DNA of 50,805 nt. Source: Litorivicinus sp965656605. Its GTDB lineage: Bacteria > Pseudomonadota > Gammaproteobacteria > Pseudomonadales > Litorivicinaceae. The notes under the pieces are model-generated. The model was not told where the DNA came from, did no database searches, and was given only the letters and a program-made list of their open reading frames with translations. The stretch is from the NCBI GenBank assembly GCA_965656605.1, contig CBFHLC010000012.1:1-50805 (forward strand). The letters run 5' to 3'. The position numbers were made by a program, and so were the translations under genes. Shown in pieces: positions 18,158 through 26,733 of the stretch. Numbering within the stretch: position 1 is the first letter of the stretch; every line of letters begins with the position of its first letter.

Positions 18158-20071
18158 TTAGTGGCCTGTCGCTTCACCCGCACCGCGAGGGATACGAATG
18201 TCTTCAACCATTTGCTGAATCTCAGCCGGCGGAGCAGCCGTAGCACGAGATACAAAGTAAGCCACAACAAAGTGCAGTGCCATACCGATTGTACCGATGC
18301 CTGTGGGCTTGACGTCCGCAACGATGAAACCGTTCTTCTCTACGAAGACGTTCAATACGATGTAAGTGAAGGTAAAGATCAAACCTACCAACATACCTGC
18401 GATCGCACCTTCACGGTTCATACGCTTGTCGAAAATACCGTTGATGATAACCGGGAAGAACGAAGCAGCAGCCAAACCGAAGGCGAATGCAACTACCTGG
18501 GCCACGAAGCCTGGTGGGTTGATGCCCAAGTAACCCGCTACCAAGATCGCGACAACAGCGGCACCACGTGCAGCCATCAGCTCATTCTTTTCGCTCATCG
18601 TAGACTTACCAGTGGCTTTGTCTTTGAAGATCACGCGACCCAATAGGTCATGTGAAATCGCAGCTGAGATCACCAACAACAAACCTGCTGCTGTTGACAG
18701 TGCTGCTGCCAGACCACCCGCTGCGATCAACGCGATTACCCAGTTGGGTAGACGTGCGATTTCAGGGTTAGCCAATACGATGATGTCACGGTCAACATAC
18801 AACTCGTTCTCGATCGCCTGACCTGCAGGAGCAGCTACCGGTGCGTTGCTTAGCATACGCTCGCCAGAGTTACCCGCGCCGTCAGTGAACGAAGGCTTGC
18901 CGGTGAAGGCTGCGCCGTTAGCGAACTGAATCTTGCCGTCGCCGTTTTTGTCCATCCAACCGATCAAACCACCTTTCTCCCACGTGGCGAACCAGTTACC
19001 CGCACAAGGCATACGAGCCGCGTCCTGACCTGCATCGCGAGCCGCATTAATCGCAGCCTCTTGCTCAGCAGTACATTCCGCAGTCCAAGTCGCGTAGTCG
19101 TTGTTTTGAACGTTCTTGATCAAGTTCAAACGAGCGAACGCGGCTACGCCGGGTACTGAGGTGTATAGGATAGAGATGAACAGTAATGCCCAACCTGCAG
19201 AGATACGCGCGTCACGAACCGTAGGAACGGTGAAGAAACGAACGATTACGTGAGGCAGACCGGCAGTACCAGCCATCAAAGCTACGCACAACAGGAAGGT
19301 GTTCCAAACGCCAGCACGACCTTCAGTGTAAGGAATGCTGAAGCCCAGATCCGCGAAGGTCTGGTCAAGTGCGGTCAGCAGGTAGGTGCCCTGCTCAATC
19401 GTCTGTACGCCGTTATCGAAGTCAAACGCGATGGTGCTACCTAGACCCAGCTGGGGTAGGAAAGTACCGGTAACCTGCAATGACAGGAATACCGCGGGAA
19501 CGACGAATGCCACGATCAATACGCAGTACTGTGCGACCTGGGTGTAGGTAATGCCCTTCATGCCGCCCAAAACAGCGTAGAAGAATACGATACCCATACC
19601 GATGATCACGCCGGTGTTTACGTCAACTTGCAAGAAGCGAGAGAACACAACACCCACACCACGCATCTGGCCTGCAACGTAAGTGAACGATACGAAAATT
19701 ACACAGATCACCGCGACAGTACGTGCGAAATCAGAGTAATAACGGTCGCCCACGAAGTCCGGCACGGTGAACTTGCCGAATTTACGCAGGTAAGGCGCCA
19801 GCAGCATCGCCAGCAGTACATAACCACCGGTCCAGCCCATTAGGTACGCCGCGCCATCACGGCCCAGCAATGAAACGATACCGGCCAACGAAATGAACGA
19901 AGCAGCTGACATCCAGTCAGCAGCGGTCGCCATACCGTTTGCGACGGGGTGAACCCCACCACCAGCAACGTAGAAATCTTTAGTTGAACCAGCTTTGGCC
20001 CAAATCGCGATCCCGATGTACAACGCAAATGACGCGCCGACAAACAGGTAAATCAAGGTTTGTAGATCCAT
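18158..20071 (-). CDS. Na+:solute symporter, VC_2705 subfamily (ActP-like, acetate candidate)
   Basis: 637 residues from ATG 20071, which has AAGGGA upstream; the extra 15 codons of open frame overlap the DUF4212 gene. A sodium:solute symporter fold of about 13 helices begins MDLQTLIYLFVGASFALY. It is ActP-like but carries an extra hydrophilic loop at about 315-435 with Cys333, Cys356 and an EF-hand-like D374-x-N-x-D-G-x-I motif. Long SSF transporters paired with a DUF4212 subunit form the VC_2705 group; acetate or another short carboxylate is the likely substrate. The name actP is not assigned because the classic acetate permease is a different, shorter form. Confidence 0.9.
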   Translation of the reverse strand: MDLQTLIYLFVGASFALYIGIAIWAKAGSTKDFYVAGGGVHPVANGMATAADWMSAASFISLAGIVSLLGRDGAAYLMGWTGGYVLLAMLLAPYLRKFGKFTVPDFVGDRYYSDFARTVAVICVIFVSFTYVAGQMRGVGVVFSRFLQVDVNTGVIIGMGIVFFYAVLGGMKGITYTQVAQYCVLIVAFVVPAVFLSLQVTGTFLPQLGLGSTIAFDFDNGVQTIEQGTYLLTALDQTFADLGFSIPYTEGRAGVWNTFLLCVALMAGTAGLPHVIVRFFTVPTVRDARISAGWALLFISILYTSVPGVAAFARLNLIKNVQNNDYATWTAECTAEQEAAINAARDAGQDAARMPCAGNWFATWEKGGLIGWMDKNGDGKIQFANGAAFTGKPSFTDGAGNSGERMLSNAPVAAPAGQAIENELYVDRDIIVLANPEIARLPNWVIALIAAGGLAAALSTAAGLLLVISAAISHDLLGRVIFKDKATGKSTMSEKNELMAARGAAVVAILVAGYLGINPPGFVAQVVAFAFGLAAASFFPVIINGIFDKRMNREGAIAGMLVGLIFTFTYIVLNVFVEKNGFIVADVKPTGIGTIGMALHFVVAYFVSRATAAPPAEIQQMVEDIRIPRGAGEATGH

Positions 20072-20081
20072 GATAGGTCCC

Positions 20082-20336
20082 TTATTCGTTAACGTCGTAT
20101 TTATCGTCGATCGCATTCATGCGCTTGGCATAAATAAAGATCAAGATCATGAACACATACATACTTCCCTGCTGTGCAAACCAGAAACCCAGTTTGAAGC
20201 CGGCAAATTGAATTGTGTCTAGGAGGTCTACGAAAAGAATTCCGCAGCCGTATGACACAACAAACCACACAGCTAACAGCTGCATAATCGTTGTGATGTT
20301 TTCTTTCCAGTAGGCCTGTGCCTTCTGTGCGTCCAT
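20082..20336 (-). CDS. DUF4212 small subunit of the Na+:solute symporter
   Basis: 84 residues from ATG 20336 with AAAGGTG upstream; a GTG three codons earlier is possible. It begins MDAQKAQAYWKENITTIMQLL, followed by two membrane helices (about 17-36 and 48-72) and a charged tail. This family is found almost only immediately upstream of VC_2705-type symporters and is taken to be their accessory subunit. The symporter starts 10 bp after its stop. Confidence 0.93.
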   Translation of the reverse strand: MDAQKAQAYWKENITTIMQLLAVWFVVSYGCGILFVDLLDTIQFAGFKLGFWFAQQGSMYVFMILIFIYAKRMNAIDDKYDVNE

Positions 20337-20458
20337 TTTATTCACCTTTATCGTTGTTTTAACAGGCAGGCGAAATCTAGCAAGCTGAAGGCAAGGCAGT
20401 TAGTCTACTTTCGGATAAGAGCTGTCCCATGGGAGGGGCAGAACCAAAGGATTTGGTC

Positions 20459-23400
20459 GTGTTTTCGAGTACTTCTTTATTTGCAGTCAGCGCCCTGTAC
20501 GTTGCGGCACTTTTCTTTATTGCCTACCGAGGGGATAGAAAAAGGGCCAAACCGCTACCGCCTATTGCCTACGCTCTCGCTATTGGAACCTACTGCACGT
20601 CATGGACCTTTTACGGCGCCGTGGGCACTGCGGCCGAATCAGGTTGGTCCTTTTTACCGATCTATTTGGGACCTGTCATCAGCTTTTTGGTGTGTTGGAG
20701 TGTATTCAAAAAGATCGGAATCCTGACCGATGTACACGGCATCAGCTCGATCGCCGATTTCATTGCCAGTCGTTACGGCAAAGCCCAGAGTGTTGCGGTG
20801 TTGGTTACCCTAGTCGCTGTACTTGTGGTGGTGCCTTATATCGCTCTGCAACTCAAGGCCATCAGCACCACTTGGATCACCCTGACCGGTAGCACCTCTG
20901 AGGGTACTCCTGCCCTGATTGCGACCTTATTACTGACCACCTTTGCCATAGCATTTGGAACAGCGCAGCTGAACCGCAAAGAACACCATCGCGGGTTGAT
21001 GCTCTCGCTAGCAGTCGAGTCTGCGTTCAAGTTGATCGCATTCGGCGCTGTGGCCTTCATGATCACGCAACTTAATTTTGGTGACTTCGGGGGCTTGATC
21101 AGTGCCGCCTCTCAAGAGCCCAGGGCTCGTGCCTTATTTGAGACCGAGTTCGCAACCCCTTTGTTTCTAACCCAAACCTTATTGGCTGCAGTGGCGGTAT
21201 TTTGCCTACCGCGTCAGTTTCAACTGAGCTTCGTTGAATCCGGGGGCGCTGAGCGCACCGACATGGCTCGCTGGGCAATGCCCATCTATTTGGGCCTATT
21301 CGCCATCTTGGTAATCCCGATCGCCGCAGCGGGTTTGGTGCTGTTACCCGAAGGCAGCAACCCTGACTTCTTTGTACTGCTACTGCCCATGGCCGCAGGT
21401 ACCGAGGGTCTGACGCTGCTCGCCTATCTAGGAGGGCTATCTGCCGGGATCGCCATGATCATCGCTGCCACCATGGCCCTGTCTACGATGATCTGCAACG
21501 AATGGGTGGTCCCAGCTTATGTGGCATTGGGCAAGGATCAGGCCCGCGGTGATCTATCTGAAATCATCTTGGCCAGCCGGCGCTGGGCGATCGTTGGGGT
21601 GATGCTATTAGCCTTTGGCTATCACGAGCTAACCCTGAACACCGATCGACTGGCAAATATAGGCCTGTTGGCCTTTGTTGCCGCCGCGCAATTTGCCCCA
21701 TCACTGTTAATCGGCCTGTATTGGCGCGGTGGTAACCGTGGCGGCGCACTACTCAGCTTAATCATCGGAACACTGATCTGGGCAATAACCCTAGCCATAC
21801 CTACCGCAGTCGGTATGAGTGCTGAGGATGCCATCCAGTTCAAAACTGACCTAGGCCTGCTGGGTGCCGATCTGATGGATCCGATCACCCACGCCACCCT
21901 GTGGTCACTGGGCCTTAACTTGCTGGCCTACATCCTTGGCTCCATGCTGACTCGCGCCAATTTTTCTGACCGCATGCAGGCCAGCATAATCATCGATGCG
22001 ACCGCACTTGCAACCACACCAAAGGCGTGGCGCGGCAGCTTAACCGTCGGTGACTTGGAAGTGCTGCTGGCCCGTTATCTCGGTGAGCAAGCAGCCCGCG
22101 TAGCCTGGCTCGAAATCCAAGAGCAACTCAGCGAGACGATGCCAAAAACCAGCACAGAAGCCAGCGTTGAGCTGTTAAACGTCGTCGAGAGGCGTCTAGC
22201 GCAGGTCATGGGTGCCTCCAGCGCCCGCTTGGTGCTGGACGCCCGGGCCCGGGGGCGCATGGTCAAAGCCGACGAGCTGGTATCGGTGGTTGAAGAATCC
22301 AACCGCGCCTTACAGACCAGCCGCGAGCAGCTAATGGCGGCATTAGAAAACTTGGCCACCGGGGTCAGCGTGGTAGACAGCCAGCATCGACTGGTCGCTT
22401 GGAACAAGCGCTATCAAGAGATTTTTGACTACCCCGCTCACCTTTTGCAGTCCGGCCGCCCCATTGCCGAGCTGATTCGATTTAATGCGGAGCGAAATTT
22501 CTTTGGTGAAGGGGATTTGGACCAGCAGGTCAAACGCAGAATTCAGCATCTTAATACCGGTCGCAGTCATCGTCGCATCTCGTATTTGCCCAATGGCACG
22601 GTGATTGAAATCAGCGGCAACCCGATGCCAGATGGTGGATTCGTCACCAGCTTTTACGACATTAGTGAGTTGAAGCGAAACGAGCAGGCGCTAAAAGCCT
22701 CAGAGGCCAACATTCGGCTGTACACCGACAGCCTACCCATCATGCTGTCATATCTCGATAACAACAGACGTGTTCTGTTCGTCAACCAAGCCTTTGAGGA
22801 CATCATGGGCATGGCTCGCGAAAAAATCCTGGGTCGCCACGCGTGGGAGATCTTTGAACCCGAGGAATACGATCTGCGTCAACCTCACATGAGCACTGCG
22901 CTGGGCGGTGAAGCGGTCCAATTCGAGGTTCAACTGGAATACGCCGGGCAGCCTCGTTATTACGAGGCCACCTACACACCCCATGCCAAAGATGAGCATG
23001 TGATTGGTGTGTTCATCATGTACCAGGACATTACCGAGCGACGGATCGCTGAAAGTCGCCTAAAAGAAGCCAATGAAAATCTAGAAGAACGAGTCACCAA
23101 ACGGACCGAAGAGCTCAGCATGGTGAACCAGCAGTTGATGAACGAGAACCAAATTCGCGCCAATACGGAATCTGCCCTGCAGCAGGCGAAACGTGAAGCT
23201 GACTCGGCCAACCTATCCAAAACGCGCTTTCTAGCCGCTGCCAGCCATGATTTGATGCAGCCCTTAAATGCCGCACGGCTGTTCGCCTCGGCCTTACAAA
23301 CTCGAGTCGCCGGTGAAGCGATTGAGCTGGCCCAGAACCTCGACAGCTCGTTGGACAACGCCGAGGACCTACTGGGCACCCTGCTCGAAATTTCAAAATT

Positions 23401-24298
23401 GGATGCGGGTGCCACCAAGCCCAACCTGTCCGCTCAAAACATTCAACCGATCATGGAAAATCTTGCGGTTGAGTTTGGCGCCATGGCAGATGAGAAAGGC
23501 ATTCAATTGCGCTCGCGGCCTCGTGAAGTCTGGGTCAAAACGGATCCACTCATGCTTCGGCGCGTGTTGCAGAACTTTTTGTCCAACGCGCTGCGCTACA
23601 CCCGCCAAGGAGGTGTGTTACTGGGCGCGCGTGTCCGACGCGATCGTGTTTGTATCCAAGTGTGGGACAGCGGCATCGGCATTGCTGAGCACGAAAAGGC
23701 TCGAGTATTTGATGAGTTTGCCCGCCTAGAGTCCGGGCGCGCCCAACACGACGGCGGTATGGGACTGGGCCTATCCATCTCTATTCGCCTGGCCAAGCTA
23801 ATCGGAGGCGAGATCGGTCTGCGCTCGACAGAAAATAAGGGGACGTGCTTTAGCTTGTCGCTCCCCTTGACCCAAGAGCGCACGCAGATCACGGCTCCCA
23901 AGGCTGTCAGCCGCCGTTCGAAAGCCAGCCTGCAAGGGCTGCGGGTGTTGTGTCTGGACAACGAGGAAATGATTCTAGAGGGAATGGAGCGGCTGCTCTC
24001 GGATTGGGGTTGCACCGTGTGGTGCTGTGCCAATGGCTATCAGGCGCTGCGTACGATCGAGGACAATGGCGTGCCGGACATGCTAATTCTGGATTATCAC
24101 TTGGACGATCACGCGACCGGCATAGAAGCACTCAGTGCAATAGCTGACGTCGTCGATCAAACACCGCCAGCTATTTTGCTCACAGCCGACCGAAGCGAAG
24201 AGACTCAAGCCTTGGCCGACGAGCATGGCGCTCGGGTAATGAACAAGCCCGTCCGACCCGCCGCGTTGCGGGCCTTGATGAGCGCCATAAAACGTTAG
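20459..24298 (+). CDS. symporter-like hybrid sensor histidine kinase (CrbS/CbrA type)
   Basis: About 1279 residues. Order: an SSF-like membrane domain of about 13 helices (to about 515), a linker, two PAS domains (near 627 and 754), a coiled coil, a HisKA domain with ASHDLMQPLN (phospho-His near 929), an ATPase domain (NFLSNALRY; DSGIGI; GMGLGLS), and a C-terminal receiver with acceptor Asp in LILDYH near 1209. CrbS of Vibrio and Pseudomonas has this build and controls acetate use; the adjacent symporter fits that role. No separate response regulator is in the window. GTG 20459 has AAGGA seven bases upstream and matches the family N-terminus; ATG 20429 is an alternative adding 10 residues. 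Confidence 0.9.
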   Translation: MFSSTSLFAVSALYVAALFFIAYRGDRKRAKPLPPIAYALAIGTYCTSWTFYGAVGTAAESGWSFLPIYLGPVISFLVCWSVFKKIGILTDVHGISSIADFIASRYGKAQSVAVLVTLVAVLVVVPYIALQLKAISTTWITLTGSTSEGTPALIATLLLTTFAIAFGTAQLNRKEHHRGLMLSLAVESAFKLIAFGAVAFMITQLNFGDFGGLISAASQEPRARALFETEFATPLFLTQTLLAAVAVFCLPRQFQLSFVESGGAERTDMARWAMPIYLGLFAILVIPIAAAGLVLLPEGSNPDFFVLLLPMAAGTEGLTLLAYLGGLSAGIAMIIAATMALSTMICNEWVVPAYVALGKDQARGDLSEIILASRRWAIVGVMLLAFGYHELTLNTDRLANIGLLAFVAAAQFAPSLLIGLYWRGGNRGGALLSLIIGTLIWAITLAIPTAVGMSAEDAIQFKTDLGLLGADLMDPITHATLWSLGLNLLAYILGSMLTRANFSDRMQASIIIDATALATTPKAWRGSLTVGDLEVLLARYLGEQAARVAWLEIQEQLSETMPKTSTEASVELLNVVERRLAQVMGASSARLVLDARARGRMVKADELVSVVEESNRALQTSREQLMAALENLATGVSVVDSQHRLVAWNKRYQEIFDYPAHLLQSGRPIAELIRFNAERNFFGEGDLDQQVKRRIQHLNTGRSHRRISYLPNGTVIEISGNPMPDGGFVTSFYDISELKRNEQALKASEANIRLYTDSLPIMLSYLDNNRRVLFVNQAFEDIMGMAREKILGRHAWEIFEPEEYDLRQPHMSTALGGEAVQFEVQLEYAGQPRYYEATYTPHAKDEHVIGVFIMYQDITERRIAESRLKEANENLEERVTKRTEELSMVNQQLMNENQIRANTESALQQAKREADSANLSKTRFLAAASHDLMQPLNAARLFASALQTRVAGEAIELAQNLDSSLDNAEDLLGTLLEISKLDAGATKPNLSAQNIQPIMENLAVEFGAMADEKGIQLRSRPREVWVKTDPLMLRRVLQNFLSNALRYTRQGGVLLGARVRRDRVCIQVWDSGIGIAEHEKARVFDEFARLESGRAQHDGGMGLGLSISIRLAKLIGGEIGLRSTENKGTCFSLSLPLTQERTQITAPKAVSRRSKASLQGLRVLCLDNEEMILEGMERLLSDWGCTVWCCANGYQALRTIEDNGVPDMLILDYHLDDHATGIEALSAIADVVDQTPPAILLTADRSEETQALADEHGARVMNKPVRPAALRALMSAIKR

Positions 24299-24301
24299 CG
24301 G

Positions 24302-24625
24302 TTACTCGGCCGGAGCGGCGTCCTGAATCAACCCCTTCAGTTCGCCGTTCTGGTACATCTCGACCACGATATCGCAACCCCCGACTAGCTCGCCGTTAAC
24401 CCACAGCTGGGGGAACGTCGGCCACTGAGCGTAGGTAGGCAGCGTTGAGCGGATCTCGGGGTGTTCAAGGATGTCAACGTAAGCAAATGGGCGCTCGCAG
24501 GCCATGACCGCCTGAACCGTCTGCGCAGAAAAGCCGCACTTGGGGCCGCGGGGGTCGCCTTTCATGTAAAGCAAAACAGGATTCTCAGCGATTTGTTGCT
24601 TGATGGTCTCGATGGTGTCTGACAT
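24302..24625 (-). CDS. grxD: monothiol glutaredoxin, Grx4 type
   Basis: 107 residues. Motif KCGFS with Cys30, the WPTFPQLWVNGELVGGCDIV segment and the length are those of Grx4/GrxD, which binds a glutathione-ligated [2Fe-2S] cluster and delivers Fe-S clusters, partly with BolA. ATG 24625 has AGAGAG upstream; a GTG two codons earlier is less likely. It ends 3 bp from the convergent kinase stop. Confidence 0.95.
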   Translation of the reverse strand: MSDTIETIKQQIAENPVLLYMKGDPRGPKCGFSAQTVQAVMACERPFAYVDILEHPEIRSTLPTYAQWPTFPQLWVNGELVGGCDIVVEMYQNGELKGLIQDAAPAE

Positions 24626-24692
24626 GAGCACTCTCTATTTAAATGAATTTGAGCCTTAGGTGTGGCCTGCCGCGACTAACACAAGGGTCGAC

Positions 24693-24720
24693 TTGCAATG
24701 CCAAGGGGCGGGAGTATATT
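24693..24720 (+). promoter_or_regulatory. sigma70-type promoter of argF
   Basis: TTGCAA (24693-24698), a 16-base spacer, then TATATT (24715-24720), placing the transcript start near 24727, about 20 bases before the argF start. No convincing ARG box was found. Confidence 0.5.
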
Positions 24721-24746
24721 CGATCGTTTTTTGGTAGGAACGCAAG

Positions 24747-25676
24747 TTGAAAACGCCCCGTCACTTTCTTCGCTTCAATGATCTAACTCAAACCGAGGCC
24801 AAAGCGGTCCTGCAGCGCGCAGCTCAACTGAAGTGCGAACAGCGTGCCGGCGTTCGACACCCTACTCTGGCCGGCAAGACGCTGGGCATGGTGTTCGAGA
24901 AATCATCGACCCGCACCCGTGTCAGTTTCGAGGCCGGCATTTTCCAACTCGGCGGCACCGGTTTATTCCTAAGCCCGCGCGATACTCAACTAGGCCGCGG
25001 CGAGCCGGTTGAAGATACAGCACGGGTATTCAGCGAAATGATTGATCTGGTCATGATCCGCGCGTATGACCATGCCATGGTCGAAAAATTCGCCCAGTAC
25101 TCCAGCATTCCGGTAATCAACGCGTTAACCGACGATCACCACCCTTGCCAGATTTTGGCTGACATTCAGTGCTTTGAAGAACATGTGGGTCCCATCCAGG
25201 GCAAAACCGTTGCCTGGATCGGTGATGGAAACAACATGGCCGCCAGCTGGATGGACGCCGCTCGTGTCATGGAGTTTCAACTAGTGCTGAGCGGCCCTGA
25301 AGGCTACGACCCGGCGCCGGAATTACTGGCCGAATACGCCGACTGCGTGCGCATTGAACGCGACCCGATGCAAGCCGTCGCTGGCGCACACTGCGTGACA
25401 ACCGACGTATGGGCCAGTATGGGCCAAGAAGAAGAGCAGGCGATTCGTGAGAAAGCCTTCTCTGGTTATCAAGTCACGGAGCAGATGCTAGATGCGGCCG
25501 ATGACCGCGTTATTTTCTTGCATTGCTTGCCCGCCCACCGCGGTGAAGAAGTCAACGACACCGTGCTGGATGATCCGCGCAGCAAGGTCTTTGATGAGGC
25601 CGGCAACCGATTGCATGCTCAGAAAGCCCTGATGGAGTTTCTGGTCTTGGGTGATCGCTTCCCAGTCGCTGTATAA
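24747..25676 (+). CDS. argF: ornithine carbamoyltransferase
   Basis: 309 residues. It makes citrulline from ornithine and carbamoyl phosphate in arginine synthesis. The carbamoyl-phosphate motif SSTRTR is at 53-58, HPCQ at 132-135, and the ornithine-site HCLP at 259-262. The start is TTG 24747, supported by AGGA seven bases upstream and by the family N-terminus KTPRHFLRFNDLT; no ATG fits. This length matches the short anabolic ArgF type. lexA follows 35 bp downstream. Confidence 0.95.
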   Translation: MKTPRHFLRFNDLTQTEAKAVLQRAAQLKCEQRAGVRHPTLAGKTLGMVFEKSSTRTRVSFEAGIFQLGGTGLFLSPRDTQLGRGEPVEDTARVFSEMIDLVMIRAYDHAMVEKFAQYSSIPVINALTDDHHPCQILADIQCFEEHVGPIQGKTVAWIGDGNNMAASWMDAARVMEFQLVLSGPEGYDPAPELLAEYADCVRIERDPMQAVAGAHCVTTDVWASMGQEEEQAIREKAFSGYQVTEQMLDAADDRVIFLHCLPAHRGEEVNDTVLDDPRSKVFDEAGNRLHAQKALMEFLVLGDRFPVAV

Positions 25677-25701
25677 AAAGGCATACTGGTTAAAACCCCA
25701 G
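25672..25701 (+). promoter_or_regulatory. lexA promoter and SOS operator
   Basis: A -10-like TATAAA (25672-25677) is followed by CTGGTTAAAACCCCAG (25686-25701), which has the CTG-N10-CAG frame of gammaproteobacterial LexA boxes, though the core is less AT-alternating than the consensus. The site would cover about +2 to +17 and end 10 bases before the lexA ATG, a sensible place for autorepression. No strong -35 is seen. Confidence 0.5.
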
Positions 25702-25711
25702 AGGATTCACC

Positions 25712-26305
25712 ATGCAGCCGCTTAGCCCAGGACAGGAACGCGTATACCATCAAATCCGTAAGCATATGGATGTCCATGGTGTGCCCCCTACCCGAGCAGA
25801 ACTAGCTCGAGATCTGGGTTTCAAAAGCGCGAATGCCGCGGAGGAACACCTCAAAGCGTTAGCACGCAAAGAGTATATCGAGCTGACCCGCGGGGCTTCC
25901 CGAGGGATCCGCCTACTGATCGAAGATAATGACTCGACCCCGTTGATCGGCAAAGTGGCCGCTGGAGTTCCGATCAGCTCCGAGGCCAACGTCGAAGCGC
26001 AGATCCAATTTCCCAAAGACCTATTCCGCCAGGCCCCTGACTATTTGTTACGGGTTCAAGGCGACAGCATGACCGGTATTGGGATCATGGACGGCGACAT
26101 TTTAGGCGTGCTAAACGCCCAAACTGCAAAGAACGGCGACATCGTTGTGGCGCGAGTTAATGAAGACGTCACAGTGAAAAGATTCGAAAAAGATGGCTCT
26201 CAAATCAAGCTGATAGCTGAGAATCCTAATTACGACCCCATCGTGGTCAGTGCTGAAGATGATTTTCAAATCGAAGGCCACATGCTGGGCCTGATCCGAC
26301 TCTAG
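25712..26305 (+). CDS. lexA: SOS repressor LexA
   Basis: 197 residues. An N-terminal winged helix (1-65) contains LARDLGFKSANAAEEHLKALARKEYI. The self-cleavage bond is Ala84-Gly85 in KVAAGVP, and the catalytic dyad is Ser119 (QGDSMTG) and Lys156 (DVTVKRF). RecA filaments trigger cleavage and release SOS genes. ATG 25712 has GAGGA seven bases upstream. A sulA-like gene, often directly downstream of lexA in Pseudomonas, is not present; the next gene is convergent and overlaps by 4 bp. Confidence 0.97.
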   Translation: MQPLSPGQERVYHQIRKHMDVHGVPPTRAELARDLGFKSANAAEEHLKALARKEYIELTRGASRGIRLLIEDNDSTPLIGKVAAGVPISSEANVEAQIQFPKDLFRQAPDYLLRVQGDSMTGIGIMDGDILGVLNAQTAKNGDIVVARVNEDVTVKRFEKDGSQIKLIAENPNYDPIVVSAEDDFQIEGHMLGLIRL

Positions 26306-26733
26306 AACTCAGCATAGGCGCTCTGCAGCTGGTGGCACAATTGCTCCAGCTCAAACACCCAGTTGGAATAACCCACCGCTAACGCCTCAGCGATCAAGCT
26401 CTGGTCCTCATCGACGCTACCAATCAGTCCGGCCGAAGGGCGCGGATTCAATGCTTTGCGACAGGCTCCCCAGTAGGGCCAGGCCAATAATTGATCCCCC
26501 GCGGCACTGGGCAGCTCCCGGGCAGCCAACTCTTTTAGCGTTTGAACTTCGTCGCCATCACCACGCAGACCGTGGTGTTCGCGCAGTGCTTTGACCAACT
26601 CGTCCTGAGCCTGATTCAAATACCACAAGGCCGCACGCTCAAAGCTGACTCGAGTATCCGATGCGGCGCTCTCAAACGCCTGTGCTTGCGCCTGCGCCAA
26701 ATGAAGCAGGCCATAAACACGTGCCAGCTTCAT
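26302..26733 (-). CDS. small conserved protein, DUF6586-like
   Basis: 143 residues, mostly helical, with no membrane segment. WYLNQAQDELVKALREHHGL and NWVFELEQLCHQLQ resemble the small protein found between lexA and topA in pseudomonads; the DUF6586 name is from memory and tentative. Function unknown. It overlaps the topA stop by ATGA, so it is probably coupled to topA. Convergent with lexA by 4 bp. Confidence 0.7.
   Translation of the reverse strand: MKLARVYGLLHLAQAQAQAFESAASDTRVSFERAALWYLNQAQDELVKALREHHGLRGDGDEVQTLKELAARELPSAAGDQLLAWPYWGACRKALNPRPSAGLIGSVDEDQSLIAEALAVGYSNWVFELEQLCHQLQSAYAEF

Noticed and set aside
22972..23424. 150-codon minus-strand frame inside the hybrid kinase gene
   Set aside because: Ser/Arg-rich shadow of the coiled-coil and HisKA coding region.
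25670..25685. CTGTATAAAAAGGCAT as the main LexA box
   Set aside because: The right half does not match ACAG; the downstream CTG-N10-CAG site is better.
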